Positions 16,537 to 25,540 are shown, counted from the stretch's first letter. The stretch is 64,000 nt of DNA from Flavihumibacter solisilvae (GCF_000814475.1 NZ_JSVC01000013.1:180658-244657), one strand, 5' to 3'. Numbers and translations: made by a program. Notes: generated by a model not told the origin, from the sequence alone.

Positions 16537-16923
16537 TTACATATAAAAGACATTAAACCTGTGGCCGTCAGGGTCAGAAAAAATAAAGCCATAATAGCCT
16601 TTGCCAAATTCTTCCGGTTGGGTGATGAGTTTTCCGCCGGCACTTTCAACCTCCTTAGCCCAATTATTCACCTCTTCTTTATTTGCTGCCGAAATGGTAA
16701 ATATAATTTCGGTTGCGGCATGCGGGTCGGTCATTTCAGCTTTAATATTTCTTTTCAGGATCTCCTTTAAGAAAAAGTGGATCACAAAATTATCTTCACC
16801 AAAAAAGAAGCTTGTCAGTTCCTCAGACCTGCCATTTGATTTAAAACCCAGTTCAGTATAGAACTTAGTTGTTCGCTCAAGGTCACTTACTGCGAAATTT
16901 GCCCAGATCTTTTTCGGATTCAT
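16537..16923 (-). CDS. VOC-family (glyoxalase/bleomycin resistance-like) protein
   Basis: A 128-residue vicinal-oxygen-chelate fold protein with the two beta-alpha-beta-beta-beta halves. NFAVSDLERTTKFYTELGFKS opens the first, and FIFSDPDGHRFNVFYM ends the second (the common DPDGH...F pattern). The metal-ligand positions are not clearly conserved, so it may bind a ligand rather than act as a glyoxalase. It is divergent from the Crp-type gene at 16981 with a 57-base gap, so the two may share regulation. Confidence 0.85.
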   Translation of the reverse strand: MNPKKIWANFAVSDLERTTKFYTELGFKSNGRSEELTSFFFGEDNFVIHFFLKEILKRNIKAEMTDPHAATEIIFTISAANKEEVNNWAKEVESAGGKLITQPEEFGKGYYGFIFSDPDGHRFNVFYM

Positions 16924-16980
16924 TGCGTTTAAATTTAGCGTTCTTCAAATTTATGGTAAGTTTGATCGTCATCTCTGCCA

Positions 16981-17571
16981 ATGGAACCAGCAACCGAAAT
17001 ATTTCTGAATTCAGTTAAGGCCATTTGCCCCGGGCTGGCAGACGATGACCTCAAAGAATTTGCCTCCATAACCACGTTAATGGAGTTAGATAAAAGAGAA
17101 ATTTTCCTCCAGGCAGGAAAGGTTCAAAAAGCAATCGGCTTTATTGCTAACGGCCTGGTCCGCTCTTCTTACATTGATCACGATGGTAACGAAATAACCG
17201 TCGGCTTCTATTCCGAGGGCGACTATGCCACCCACTATCCGGCATTTATCGCCCGCAAACCCAGTAGCTATACCATCCAGTGCATTGAACCAACTACGAT
17301 GGTTTGTATGACCTATGATGATATCCAGCTATTGTACAAACAGCACCTGGCATTTGAAAGATATGGACGCCTGGTCGCGGAAGAAATTCTAAAAAGACAA
17401 CAGGCCCGTATCGAGAGTTTCATCTTCCAGTCAGCCGAAGAACGCTACCTCGATTTCATTAATCAGCACCCGACCTTATTCAACAGGATCTCGCTGTCGC
17501 ACCTCTGCAGCTTCCTCGGCATTGAAAGGCAATCCCTTACACGCATCCGCCAGAAATTGGCCCACCAATAG
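16981..17571 (+). CDS. Crp/Fnr-family transcriptional regulator (electrophile operon)
   Basis: A 196-residue regulator with a cyclic-nucleotide-binding-like barrel (DKREIFLQAGKVQKAIGFIANGLVRSSYIDHDGNEITVGF) and a C-terminal helix-turn-helix (SLSHLCSFLGIERQSLTRIRQKL). It resembles the other Crp-type gene at 5502 in size and layout, but not closely in sequence. It heads a tightly packed set on the same strand (quinone reductase, 2TM protein, cupin, CMD-like protein, Old Yellow Enzyme, NAD(P)-binding protein), with 74 bases to the next start. This position suggests it regulates the set. Confidence 0.9.
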   Translation: MEPATEIFLNSVKAICPGLADDDLKEFASITTLMELDKREIFLQAGKVQKAIGFIANGLVRSSYIDHDGNEITVGFYSEGDYATHYPAFIARKPSSYTIQCIEPTTMVCMTYDDIQLLYKQHLAFERYGRLVAEEILKRQQARIESFIFQSAEERYLDFINQHPTLFNRISLSHLCSFLGIERQSLTRIRQKLAHQ

Positions 17572-17645
17572 TTTTTGACACTTATGTGTCAGGTCTGCCC
17601 CTCTTTTAAATGCCAGCTTTGCAGTATCAATTTAAACGATCTGCA

Positions 17646-18233
17646 ATGGCAAAGAACATCTTACTCATCCTCGGGCACCCATCCGAAAATTCTTTTTCCA
17701 ATGCACTGCTGAGTGCCTACCAAAAGGGCGCGGAAAGTGCAGGTGCTGAGACCAGGACCATTTACGTCTCAAGACTGGATTTCAACGTCAACCTCGCCGA
17801 CGGCTATAAGAACGGTGAATCGATGCAGCTGGAATCCGACCTGGCTGCCTCACAGCAACTGATCAGCTGGGCCGACCACGTGGTAATGGCTTATCCCAAC
17901 TGGTGGGGTTTCATGCCCGCAGTTACCAAGGGCTTTATCGACAGGATCTTCCTTCCCGGCTTTGCATTCAAACATCATTCAGGCAAAAACTTCCCGGAAA
18001 AACTGTTAAAGGGAAAAAGCATGCGTCTGCTCGTAACGATGGACACGCCCAAATGGTGGTTCTACCTGGTATACCGGGCATCGCAATACCAGATCCTTAA
18101 AAACATCGTATTCGGCTACGTCGGGTTTGATCCCGTCAGGTTCTCCACTTTCGGTTTCATCAGGAAGTCGACAGACAAACTCCGGGCCGGCTGGCTTAAA
18201 CAAGTAGAGCAATTAGGTAAACATTTTAAATAA
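17646..18233 (+). CDS. NAD(P)H:quinone oxidoreductase-like flavodoxin-fold protein
   Basis: A 195-residue flavodoxin-fold protein of the NQO1/KefF group. The start at 17646 (MAKNILLILGHPSENSFS) is chosen over 17610, as it puts the FMN/FAD-binding first strand at the N-terminus. AYPNWWGFMPAVTKGFIDRIFLPGFAFKH is the conserved FAD-binding and active-site block. It would reduce quinones or other electrophiles by two electrons from NAD(P)H in the cytoplasm. It is the first enzyme of the operon behind the Crp-type regulator and 22 bases before the 2TM gene. Confidence 0.88.
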   Translation: MAKNILLILGHPSENSFSNALLSAYQKGAESAGAETRTIYVSRLDFNVNLADGYKNGESMQLESDLAASQQLISWADHVVMAYPNWWGFMPAVTKGFIDRIFLPGFAFKHHSGKNFPEKLLKGKSMRLLVTMDTPKWWFYLVYRASQYQILKNIVFGYVGFDPVRFSTFGFIRKSTDKLRAGWLKQVEQLGKHFK

Positions 18234-18255
18234 TCACTCAATAAAAACAACAATC

Positions 18256-18477
18256 ATGACACACTCAATCAATCCCCAAAAAGGTTTCAGGATCCACTTA
18301 CTGGTATTCCTGCTTGTAACCCCGGCCATCTGGCTTGTTTGGTTCCTTACCGACACAAGTTACCCCTGGCCAGTATGGCAAACCCCGGCATGGGCGGTTG
18401 GACTGCTGTTCCACTACTTCGGCGTATTTGTTTTCAGAACATCTCAAAATCATCGTCATGAACCAGCAACAAAATAG
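18256..18477 (+). CDS. 2TM-domain membrane protein
   Basis: A 73-residue protein with two predicted membrane helices (about residues 13-31, IHLLVFLLVTPAIWLVWFL, and 42-60, TPAWAVGLLFHYFGVFVF), joined by a Trp/Pro-rich turn. The layout matches the 2TM-domain proteins (PF13239) that often sit beside regulators or oxidoreductases in Bacteroidota. Function is unknown. Its last 20 bases overlap the start of the cupin gene, showing tight operon packing. Confidence 0.75.
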   Translation: MTHSINPQKGFRIHLLVFLLVTPAIWLVWFLTDTSYPWPVWQTPAWAVGLLFHYFGVFVFRTSQNHRHEPATK

Positions 18478-19018
18478 TTTCAGGCGCATTGTGACAGGTC
18501 ACGATGCAGAAGGCAAAGCGATCATTATTTCCGATGCACCGCCCACACATACACAGCTTGTTGGCGGTCCCGGTGGCCCCACCTTCTTTGAAGTATGGCA
18601 TACGCAGGCAACACCCGCATTGATCCAGCCGCAACCTGATGAGGCGGACGAGAAATCACTGGTATTACCTCCGCCAAAAAACGGGACCCGCATCCGTGTT
18701 ATCGAATTCCCGCCCGAAGGGGAAGAGATACGACGACTTACCGGTGCCGATGCAGCAGCAAAATTCAGGGCGATGGGTGATGAGAAGGCATCGACATCAG
18801 CAGCGGGCGCTCCTCATCCTTTGATGCATAAGACTGAAACAGTTGATTACGGAATTGTACTTGAAGGAGAGATGACCCTGGTGCTCGATCGTGGGGAGAC
18901 AGTCATAAAAGCCGGGGACATCATTATCCAGAACGGCACAAACCACGCCTGGGCCAACAGGTCGGGAAAGATCTGCCGCATGGCATTTGTACTGATCGAT
19001 GGCCACTTTGCCAGTTAA
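18458..19018 (+). CDS. cupin-domain protein
   Basis: A 186-residue cytoplasmic protein. The start is set to the ATG at 18458, which overlaps the 2TM gene. The upstream frame reads into that gene and has no RBS. The C-terminal half is a small beta-barrel cupin (VDYGIVLEGEMTLVLDRGETVIKAGDIIIQNGTNHAWANRS). The DYGIVLEGE and NGTNHAW strands give the usual His/Glu positions for a metal, though the first cupin motif is incomplete. Proteins of this kind are often called cupin-domain or aldose epimerase-like. The role is unknown, but its location in a redox operon suggests sensing or processing of a small reactive compound. Confidence 0.82.
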   Translation: MNQQQNSFRRIVTGHDAEGKAIIISDAPPTHTQLVGGPGGPTFFEVWHTQATPALIQPQPDEADEKSLVLPPPKNGTRIRVIEFPPEGEEIRRLTGADAAAKFRAMGDEKASTSAAGAPHPLMHKTETVDYGIVLEGEMTLVLDRGETVIKAGDIIIQNGTNHAWANRSGKICRMAFVLIDGHFAS

Positions 19019-19045
19019 ATCTCCCCGAACATTAAAACAAACATT

Positions 19046-19612
19046 ATGCGTATTAAACCATTACAGCCCGGTGCACTTCAACCTGAGATCCGCTTTGTGC
19101 ACGAGGAGATTGCGAAACTGGTAAGCAACAGCCAGGGACAGGTGAAGATGATCGACGACGAAGGCGCATTGCTGGGTCCCTTCCCGCCAATGTTGCAATA
19201 CCCGCAATTTGGTGTACCCGCCCTTACCTTTCTCAGGTCGCTCGACAACCACGCCACACTCGCCAAAAACGTACGTGAAGTGGCTATTCTGACAGTCGGC
19301 GGATTTTATGGTGCACGCTTCGAACTGTATGCCCACGAGATCATGGCAAAGGCTTTTGGCATTGAACCGGGTATCATCGCAACACTCGCTGCTGGTGGAA
19401 GTCCTTATGGGTTGAACGAACAGGAATCCATTGCACACGATATTGCCCATTCACTTGTAACCGGGCATATTGTTCCCGCTTCAACCTATAAGCATGCTGT
19501 AAACCTGCTGGGGCAGGATGGTGTGGCTGAACTTTTCTTCCTGGTTGGCGGCTATTGCCTGGTAGCTATGCTGCTAAATGGCTTCGACATTCCCGCACCT
19601 GACTTCAACTGA
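19046..19612 (+). CDS. carboxymuconolactone decarboxylase-family protein
   Basis: A 188-residue AhpD/CMD-fold protein with the helical core NVREVAILTVGGFYGARFELYAHEIMAKAFGI. The CxxC pair of peroxidase-active AhpD members is absent: the place reads ELYAHE. It therefore belongs to the non-thiol branch, and peroxidase activity should not be assumed. The role may be decarboxylation or a lactone-like step. It sits between the cupin and the Old Yellow Enzyme, 27 and 35 bases away, in the electrophile-type operon. Confidence 0.85.
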   Translation: MRIKPLQPGALQPEIRFVHEEIAKLVSNSQGQVKMIDDEGALLGPFPPMLQYPQFGVPALTFLRSLDNHATLAKNVREVAILTVGGFYGARFELYAHEIMAKAFGIEPGIIATLAAGGSPYGLNEQESIAHDIAHSLVTGHIVPASTYKHAVNLLGQDGVAELFFLVGGYCLVAMLLNGFDIPAPDFN

Positions 19613-19647
19613 AAAAATCACTGATCAAAAAACATAAAACAAAAAAA

Positions 19648-20760
19648 ATGACGACAGACATTTTCGAACCAGCGACTATCGGTTCCTTAAATCTCAAGAA
19701 CCGGATCGCAATGGCGCCCATGACAAGAGCAAGAAATTTAGATGGTGTTCCCAACGAACATAACGCTTTGTATTATGCGCAGCGTTCGGGAGCAGGATTG
19801 ATCATCACGGAAGGCACGGCTATTTCGGATACAGCCAAAGGTGTATTGCATATACCAGGACTATACACCAAAGAACAAGTGGAAGGCTGGAAGAAAGTTA
19901 CCCGCGAAGTTCGTAACAAAGGCAGCGTCATCTTTACGCAGTTGTGGCATGTGGGCAGGGTTTCCCATACTTCGAACCAGCCCAATGGCAAACCACCTGT
20001 AGGCGCGTCGGATATCCAGGCAGCAAATTCTTTTGCCTGGGGTTATGACGACAATGGGAAAGAAGGATTTGTAATTGCCTCAAAGCCACGGGCGCTTTCC
20101 ACAACAGAGGTCAAACAGGTTGTAACCGATTTCGCCAGGGCCGCAAGTGCCGCAATTGAAGCAGGCTTCGACGGAGTGGAGCTTCACGGCGCCAATGGTT
20201 ACCTGCTCGAACAATTCCTGAACCCGTTCATCAACAACCGCAATGATGAATATGGCGGGAGTATTGAAAACCGTTCGCGGTTTTTACTTGAAGTTGTGGA
20301 TGCTACTGTAAAAGCCATCGGTAGTGAAAGAGTCGGCATCAGGCTTACGCCATACGGTGGACTGAATGAGCTGCCGCATTACGATGAAATTGAAGCTACC
20401 TATCAATACCTGGCAAAGGAACTGGCAAAAAGAAAACTTGTTTACATTCACATTATGGACCAGAAGTCAAAGGGCAGCCATGCTCTGCCCGATGGATTCA
20501 TTGAACGCTTCCGGTCGTGGTACGACGGCGTGATCATTCTTGCCGGTAGCATGGACCGCGAAAAATCTGAGCGACTGATTAATGCAGGTACTATCGATAT
20601 CGCCGGTTTCGGGGAGCCTTTTATTTCCAACCCCGACCTGGTGGAACGCCTGCAGAATAACTGGGAATTAACTCCGCCCAACCGCGACCTGCACTATGGC
20701 CTGGGAGCGAAGGGGTACACGGACTGGCCAACGTACCGGGAACAGGAGGAACTGAACTAA
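19648..20760 (+). CDS. nemA: alkene reductase (Old Yellow Enzyme family)
   Basis: A 370-residue FMN-dependent (beta/alpha)8-barrel enzyme of the NemA/OYE group. It reduces activated C=C bonds, maleimides, quinones and nitro compounds with NAD(P)H. RIAMAPMTRARNLDGVPN is the N-terminal FMN region, GVELHGANGYLLEQFLNPFINNR gives the His-Asn pair that binds the substrate carbonyl, and EYGGSIENRSRFLLEV follows. GFGEPFISNPDLVERLQNNWELTPPN is the family C-terminal block. Length and motifs are normal, and it is the best clue that the operon deals with reactive electrophiles. The nemA symbol is used by family resemblance. Confidence 0.92.
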   Translation: MTTDIFEPATIGSLNLKNRIAMAPMTRARNLDGVPNEHNALYYAQRSGAGLIITEGTAISDTAKGVLHIPGLYTKEQVEGWKKVTREVRNKGSVIFTQLWHVGRVSHTSNQPNGKPPVGASDIQAANSFAWGYDDNGKEGFVIASKPRALSTTEVKQVVTDFARAASAAIEAGFDGVELHGANGYLLEQFLNPFINNRNDEYGGSIENRSRFLLEVVDATVKAIGSERVGIRLTPYGGLNELPHYDEIEATYQYLAKELAKRKLVYIHIMDQKSKGSHALPDGFIERFRSWYDGVIILAGSMDREKSERLINAGTIDIAGFGEPFISNPDLVERLQNNWELTPPNRDLHYGLGAKGYTDWPTYREQEELN

Positions 20761-20772
20761 AAATAAATTAAG

Positions 20773-21414
20773 ATGAAAGCATTGGTCATTGGAGCAACAG
20801 GTGCAACAGGAAAGGACCTGGTCGGCTTACTGTTGGAAGATCCAAATTACACCAGGGTGGTTACTTTTGTGCGCCGCCCCGGTGGCACGGTTCATCCCAA
20901 ACTAACCGAAGTGCTGACTGATTTTGGTAAGCTGGAAGAGGTGTCAGGTGAAATAAATGGCGACGTGCTGTTCTCATGCCTGGGAACCACGCTCAAGACA
21001 GCCGGGTCCAAAGAGAACCAGGAGCATATCGACTACGAGATCCCCGCGAAGTTTGCAGAAGTTGCCAGGGCTAATGGGGTCACCAGGACAGTCTTATTAT
21101 CCGCCTACGGTGCTTCCCCAACCAGCAACGTGTTTTATTCGCGGCTCAAAGGCAGGCTCGAAGAGCACATCAAAAGTCTCGCCTTCGGCCAGTTCATCAT
21201 CTTCAGACCCGGGTTGTTGCTCCGCAAGAATACAGACCGCCCGGGGGAAAGAATATCCGCTTCCATTCTGGGCTTCCTGAATACAATAGGATTGGCCCGT
21301 AAGTTCCGGCCCTTGCCCACATCCGTACTCGCTGAAAAACTCGCCATAGCCCCCAAAGTTCTCGCCAACGGAACACAGATCATTGAGTTGGATAAGATCT
21401 GGAAGGTCAAATAG
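20773..21414 (+). CDS. NAD(P)H-binding oxidoreductase, HTATIP2-like
   Basis: A 213-residue Rossmann-fold protein. ALVIGATGATGKDLVGLLL at the N-terminus is the dinucleotide-binding loop, and VLLSAYGASPTSNVFYSRLKGRLEEHI gives the Ser-Tyr-Lys-like region of the atypical SDR/CC3 (HTATIP2) group. It is the last gene of the 16981-21414 operon, 12 bases behind the Old Yellow Enzyme. Its end overlaps the end of the oppositely oriented NmrA-like gene by 8 bases. A substrate is not indicated. Confidence 0.85.
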   Translation: MKALVIGATGATGKDLVGLLLEDPNYTRVVTFVRRPGGTVHPKLTEVLTDFGKLEEVSGEINGDVLFSCLGTTLKTAGSKENQEHIDYEIPAKFAEVARANGVTRTVLLSAYGASPTSNVFYSRLKGRLEEHIKSLAFGQFIIFRPGLLLRKNTDRPGERISASILGFLNTIGLARKFRPLPTSVLAEKLAIAPKVLANGTQIIELDKIWKVK

Positions 21415-22237
21415 CGGGACTGTTCCAGGCTCCGGCCTTTGTATTCTCTGTTACAAAATCTTCAAACGAAACCGGCTCCCTTCCAAGTATTGTTTTCACA
21501 TCGCCCGTAACCGATTCATTCCTGCCATCCATAACCTCGGAAAAGAGATACTTAACCAGCCAGATATAGTCTTCCGGCACCTGGTATTCCCTTAGCATTT
21601 TTCCGTATTCATGCATGCTCACTTTTCGGAAAGCTACAGGGCGACCAGTTTCCGAAGCAATTATGTCAACTGCTTTTTCAAAGGACAGGAGGGAAGGACC
21701 GGTCAGTTCGTACGTTTTTTTGGAGTGGGCATCGTCAGTTAATGCGGCCACAACAACATCTGCGATGTCATCGGCATGAACAAAGGGATCGCGCGCATTT
21801 ACGTCGGGAATCACCAGTTCGCCAGCGATGATAGATTCTACGAAAAATCCTTCGCTGAAATTCTGCATGAACCAATTTGCCCTTACAATCGTCCAGTCCA
21901 TACCTGAATCTGCAACTATGCTTTCGCATGTCTGCGCTTCTTTTTCGCCGCGACCGGATAACAAAACCAGCTTTTGGATCCTGGCTTTTTTGGCTGCTTC
22001 TATAAAAGCAGAAATAGCGTCGGCAGAGCCGGGCACTGCAAGGTCCGGCTGGTAAGTGATATACACTTTTGAGATCCCTTCCAAAACTTCCGGCCAGCCT
22101 GACGGCTGGTTCCAGTCAAAGGAAGGCCGGGCATTCCGGGAACCAATGCGAACCGGGATGTTACGTTGTTCAAGGCGTTCGGCTACGCGTCTGCCGGTTT
22201 TACCGGTTCCACCTAAAACTAAAATGCTGTTGCTCAT
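21407..22237 (-). CDS. NmrA-like NAD(P)-binding protein
   Basis: A 276-residue atypical SDR of the NmrA/azoreductase-like group. The start at 22237 (MSNSILVLGGTGKTGRRVAERL) is preferred to 22258. GGTGKTG is the cofactor loop, VLLSGRGEKEAQTCESIVADSG takes the active-site strand, and NARDPFVHADDIADVVVAAL is the typical QTHDIA-type block. The family has both redox sensors and NAD(P)H:quinone reductases, and this cannot be resolved here. It converges with the operon ending at 21414 (8-base overlap) and follows the AraC-type gene region on its upstream side. Confidence 0.85.
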   Translation of the reverse strand: MSNSILVLGGTGKTGRRVAERLEQRNIPVRIGSRNARPSFDWNQPSGWPEVLEGISKVYITYQPDLAVPGSADAISAFIEAAKKARIQKLVLLSGRGEKEAQTCESIVADSGMDWTIVRANWFMQNFSEGFFVESIIAGELVIPDVNARDPFVHADDIADVVVAALTDDAHSKKTYELTGPSLLSFEKAVDIIASETGRPVAFRKVSMHEYGKMLREYQVPEDYIWLVKYLFSEVMDGRNESVTGDVKTILGREPVSFEDFVTENTKAGAWNSPAI

Positions 22238-22306
22238 AGATTGATGTTTATGAGCCAAAATTAGATTCCGCTATGTCGCAGGAATTGAACAAAACCGACA
22301 TTCTTG

Positions 22307-23092
22307 TTAAGGCTTCTTAACCTGCATCTCGTTTGGCCTCAGGCCGGTGAACTTCTTAAAGTCACGGATGAAATGCGACTGGTCTGCAAAACCGTTTTCA
22401 AAAACGATATCGGTGAGCCTGGAGTAAGATTCAGCAGTCACCTGGTTGAATGAAGAATGGAACTGGATGATCTTGGCAAATTTTTTCGGTGGAATTCCCA
22501 CGTGTTCAATAAAATTCCGTTGCAGTGTTCTTTCGGTCATGTGCAAGGTTTCGGTCAGTTCCCTGACTGAGATTTTACCTTTACTTTTTATAATTATTTC
22601 TATTGCCTCAACAATACTTGCATGCGGATAATATACTTTAACCATAAGCAGCTGCGTAATGAAACGGGCTATGATCTCTGACTGTGTAATAACATCCGAA
22701 GATTTCTGCAGCGCTTCAGTGTAGACATTTGTGTCGATAGATGTAAGCCGGTGAAGGTCATAACAATCATCATTAAGTTTTTTTGGATCAATACCCGTCA
22801 GGGCTTTCACCGCAACAGGATGCAACTGGAAAACGATAAAGCGGTAAGCTCCCTCCATACACAACTCAATGGGAAGAATTGTTTGCCCGTAGAGGAAAAA
22901 GTCGGCGAGAAGTTTGTTCCCCGGTTCCAGGAACATGCCGTTTTTTGTTTGTTGAAATACAATGCCTGGATAACCGTCGGCATAGAACGGGAGTATATGC
23001 CTCCTGGTATTGTCACTATCTTCAAAGATCAGGATGTCTTTTACATGGTATGCCAACCCATGGTCCCGTATAATTTGTTCCTTCCAGTTCAT
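22307..23092 (-). CDS. AraC-family transcriptional regulator
   Basis: A 261-residue regulator, with the start set to 23092 (MNWKEQIIRDHGLAYHVKDI) because the longer frame from 23164 would run into the preceding GH95-like gene. The N-terminal domain is the DUF6597-type sensor. The C-terminal AraC pair is clear: ISVRELTETLHMTERTLQRNFIEHVGIPPKKFAK, then YSRLTDIVFENGFADQSHFIRDFKKFTGLRP. It lies 49 bases behind the GH95-like gene and 69 bases ahead of the NmrA-like gene, both on its strand, so it may control either. Confidence 0.88.
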   Translation of the reverse strand: MNWKEQIIRDHGLAYHVKDILIFEDSDNTRRHILPFYADGYPGIVFQQTKNGMFLEPGNKLLADFFLYGQTILPIELCMEGAYRFIVFQLHPVAVKALTGIDPKKLNDDCYDLHRLTSIDTNVYTEALQKSSDVITQSEIIARFITQLLMVKVYYPHASIVEAIEIIIKSKGKISVRELTETLHMTERTLQRNFIEHVGIPPKKFAKIIQFHSSFNQVTAESYSRLTDIVFENGFADQSHFIRDFKKFTGLRPNEMQVKKP

Positions 23093-23141
23093 GTTTAAAA
23101 AACACCTGCAAAGTAATGCTGTATTTCCATAAATAAGACCT

Positions 23142-25412
23142 TTAGTCTGGCCATATAACCACAACTTCCCCCCGCGACATATTCAATTCCACTATTCCAT
23201 CTTTAACTACAAACTTTTTATTTCCGTCAGCTACCCGGAACCTGCCGAACGGCAGCCTGATCCGCAGTCTGCCGCCTTTCTCTGCCCGTACAGTCACGCC
23301 CGTAAACCTGCCATCCTGTTTACCTGCTGAAACCAAAAACGCTCCCTCTGACCGAAGGTTGGAAAACGAAACGTTACGCCAGTCCGCCGGTGTAGCTGGA
23401 AATACCTCGATATACCCATTCCTGCTTTGCAGCAGGAGCTCGTGCACGCCCTGGGCGAAAGCAAAATTGCCTTCCAGTGTAAAGGGACGATAAGTAAAAT
23501 CGGAGTATTGTCCGCCTCGCTGGTCGCCGTTCAGGTGAAAACTGTTGGGTGAACAGAAATTCGAAGCAAAAATCTGCAGTTGCCTTGCCGCACTGTCCGC
23601 CTTGTGCGCCCGAGCATACATGGAGGCCATCCAGCTGAAGGAATATCCACACCAGGCGCGTGTGCCCTTTTCCTCTATCCGGCGCAGTGAGTTCTCAATG
23701 ATGACACTATCGGCTGGATTGTTTACATCCAGCAATGCAAGTGGATAGATCGCCATGTACTGCGAAAAATGACGGTGCGATTCATTGAGGTTTTGTCCGG
23801 GTGCAACCGTGAACCCTGTTTCATTTACCTCACATGCCGGAAGTTGTGCCAGCACCTGCTGCCAGTGCTTCGATTCTTCAGGCTTACCCATTGAAGTAGC
23901 TGCCTCGGCGGCAGCAGTGAATAAAAACTTCGCGAGCGACAGGTCAAAGTTGCTCCAGCTTAGAAACCACGCACTGATGTCATTGTTGTTGTATTCCGGA
24001 CTGGAACTCAAAGGCAATGTCCTCACACCGTCTTTCAGTCGTGTAATGTTTTCCAGGTAAACTGCTGCCTCATGGATATACGGATATGCCTGCTTTTGGA
24101 GGAAGGACGCATCCATAGAGTATTTCCATTGCCAGTAGAAATGCTGTGCACACCAGGCACCCACAGTAGGTGAGAGGGAGTACTGGATCCAGCCACCCAT
24201 CGGGTCGCCATTCAACGTTGCCACACCAGGAACATTCAATCCATCTACCCCGAAATACTGCCGGGTATATTGTTTGTTCTTCGCGCTTATTTTCCACAGC
24301 CAGTCTGTAAAGGTTGCACCTTCGGCCAAACGATTGCCGGTATATGTTGGCCAGTAACTTAGCTGCGTATTGAGATCATTATGGAAATCTCCTTTCCATG
24401 GCGGCAGGCTTCCATTGTCTGCCGTCCACACTGCCTGCAGCGTAATTGCGGGTGCACCTGCACGTGCCACGCTACCAAGTTTATACAGCTCGAGATAGTA
24501 TTGTTTTTCGACCAGGGTATCAGGCAACGATACCGATGATTTTGACCAGTATTCTTTCCACCAGCTCGTATGCGAATTGCGGGAGATTGTTTCGCTGGTG
24601 CCGGTTATTGTAGCCGGTAATACGGCTGGTTGATTATTCGCGATTGTCCACATTCCCGTGATCACATTTCCAGGGAGTTTGGTCCACCTGATCAGCACTT
24701 CAAAGTAGCGTCCTTCGTACACGGGTTGCCGGTAGCGGATGCTGTTCGTTGACCGGGTGACTGTTCCTTTTGCGTATCCCAGTTTTTCGAGTCCTTCGCC
24801 GGAATGACTGTTATCATTTTCCTTGAGGTTCTTGCCGGAATTGTAATTATGAACGATGAGTTCAGGGATTGCAGCGCCAGCCAGGTTTTTGAAAGTGAAG
24901 TGTCCCTCCGGTTTGGTCGCATGAATATAACTTTCGAAAATCACCCCGTTTTCGAAGACCACTTTATTAATCGCCGTTTTAAGATCGAGTTCATTGGAGA
25001 CAACCTTGCCGAAACTTCCGATCCCGAATTCCATAGCTGCCGCCGGCAGTTTTGTCGGGTATGGAACCTGGTCATAGGGATGATCGCCAAGTTTCTGTAC
25101 CGGGCCATAATCTTTTTTGAGCACCTGTTGTTCAACCCATTGAAAGTTGAATTTTGAAAGGTCAAGGGCCTTGCGTTCATCCCACAGATCTGCCCGGTCG
25201 AGCGACAGTCGCAACTTATCGTTCTTCTTCCAGGTCAGTGCGCCAAGCATACCATTTCCCAGCGGCATGCCTTCATCCCAGCGACTAGCGAGATGGTCGA
25301 ACTGCAAATTATGTTTTTGTGTCAGCTGTGCAGATGCGCAGGTATTAGCGAAGAGTAAGATCGAAAGCAACCCATGGCATTTGCCGGGTAGTTTGTTGAA
25401 TATGGCTGGCAT
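23142..25412 (-). CDS. GH95-like glycoside hydrolase
   Basis: A 756-residue secreted enzyme with an N-terminal signal peptide ending near CASAQ. GH95-type features in order: WDEGMPLGNGMLGALTW with DRADLWDER (N-terminal region), FHNDLNTQLSYWPTYTGN (the Asn-rich motif around the catalytic barrel) and SSSPEYNN (the Glu of the SPE motif). TLEGNFAFAQGVHELLLQSRNGYIEVFPA follows, where GH95 enzymes usually read IDGNFG. The usual Asp of that motif is Glu here, if the alignment is right. GH95 enzymes are alpha-L-fucosidases and alpha-L-galactosidases. It stands alone, without SusCD, next to an AraC-type regulator. Confidence 0.8.
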   Translation of the reverse strand: MPAIFNKLPGKCHGLLSILLFANTCASAQLTQKHNLQFDHLASRWDEGMPLGNGMLGALTWKKNDKLRLSLDRADLWDERKALDLSKFNFQWVEQQVLKKDYGPVQKLGDHPYDQVPYPTKLPAAAMEFGIGSFGKVVSNELDLKTAINKVVFENGVIFESYIHATKPEGHFTFKNLAGAAIPELIVHNYNSGKNLKENDNSHSGEGLEKLGYAKGTVTRSTNSIRYRQPVYEGRYFEVLIRWTKLPGNVITGMWTIANNQPAVLPATITGTSETISRNSHTSWWKEYWSKSSVSLPDTLVEKQYYLELYKLGSVARAGAPAITLQAVWTADNGSLPPWKGDFHNDLNTQLSYWPTYTGNRLAEGATFTDWLWKISAKNKQYTRQYFGVDGLNVPGVATLNGDPMGGWIQYSLSPTVGAWCAQHFYWQWKYSMDASFLQKQAYPYIHEAAVYLENITRLKDGVRTLPLSSSPEYNNNDISAWFLSWSNFDLSLAKFLFTAAAEAATSMGKPEESKHWQQVLAQLPACEVNETGFTVAPGQNLNESHRHFSQYMAIYPLALLDVNNPADSVIIENSLRRIEEKGTRAWCGYSFSWMASMYARAHKADSAARQLQIFASNFCSPNSFHLNGDQRGGQYSDFTYRPFTLEGNFAFAQGVHELLLQSRNGYIEVFPATPADWRNVSFSNLRSEGAFLVSAGKQDGRFTGVTVRAEKGGRLRIRLPFGRFRVADGNKKFVVKDGIVELNMSRGEVVVIWPD

Positions 25413-25540
25413 GCAACCAAAGTAGTTGAAATGTCAGGGATTGTTGCATTGACTTAGCAGAATGCTAAAAAGGGAAAAAGAAGTGTGAATTAAGAAGCAA
25501 TTTCCGGTCACCCGGTATATCCTAAATTTGGTCGATATAA

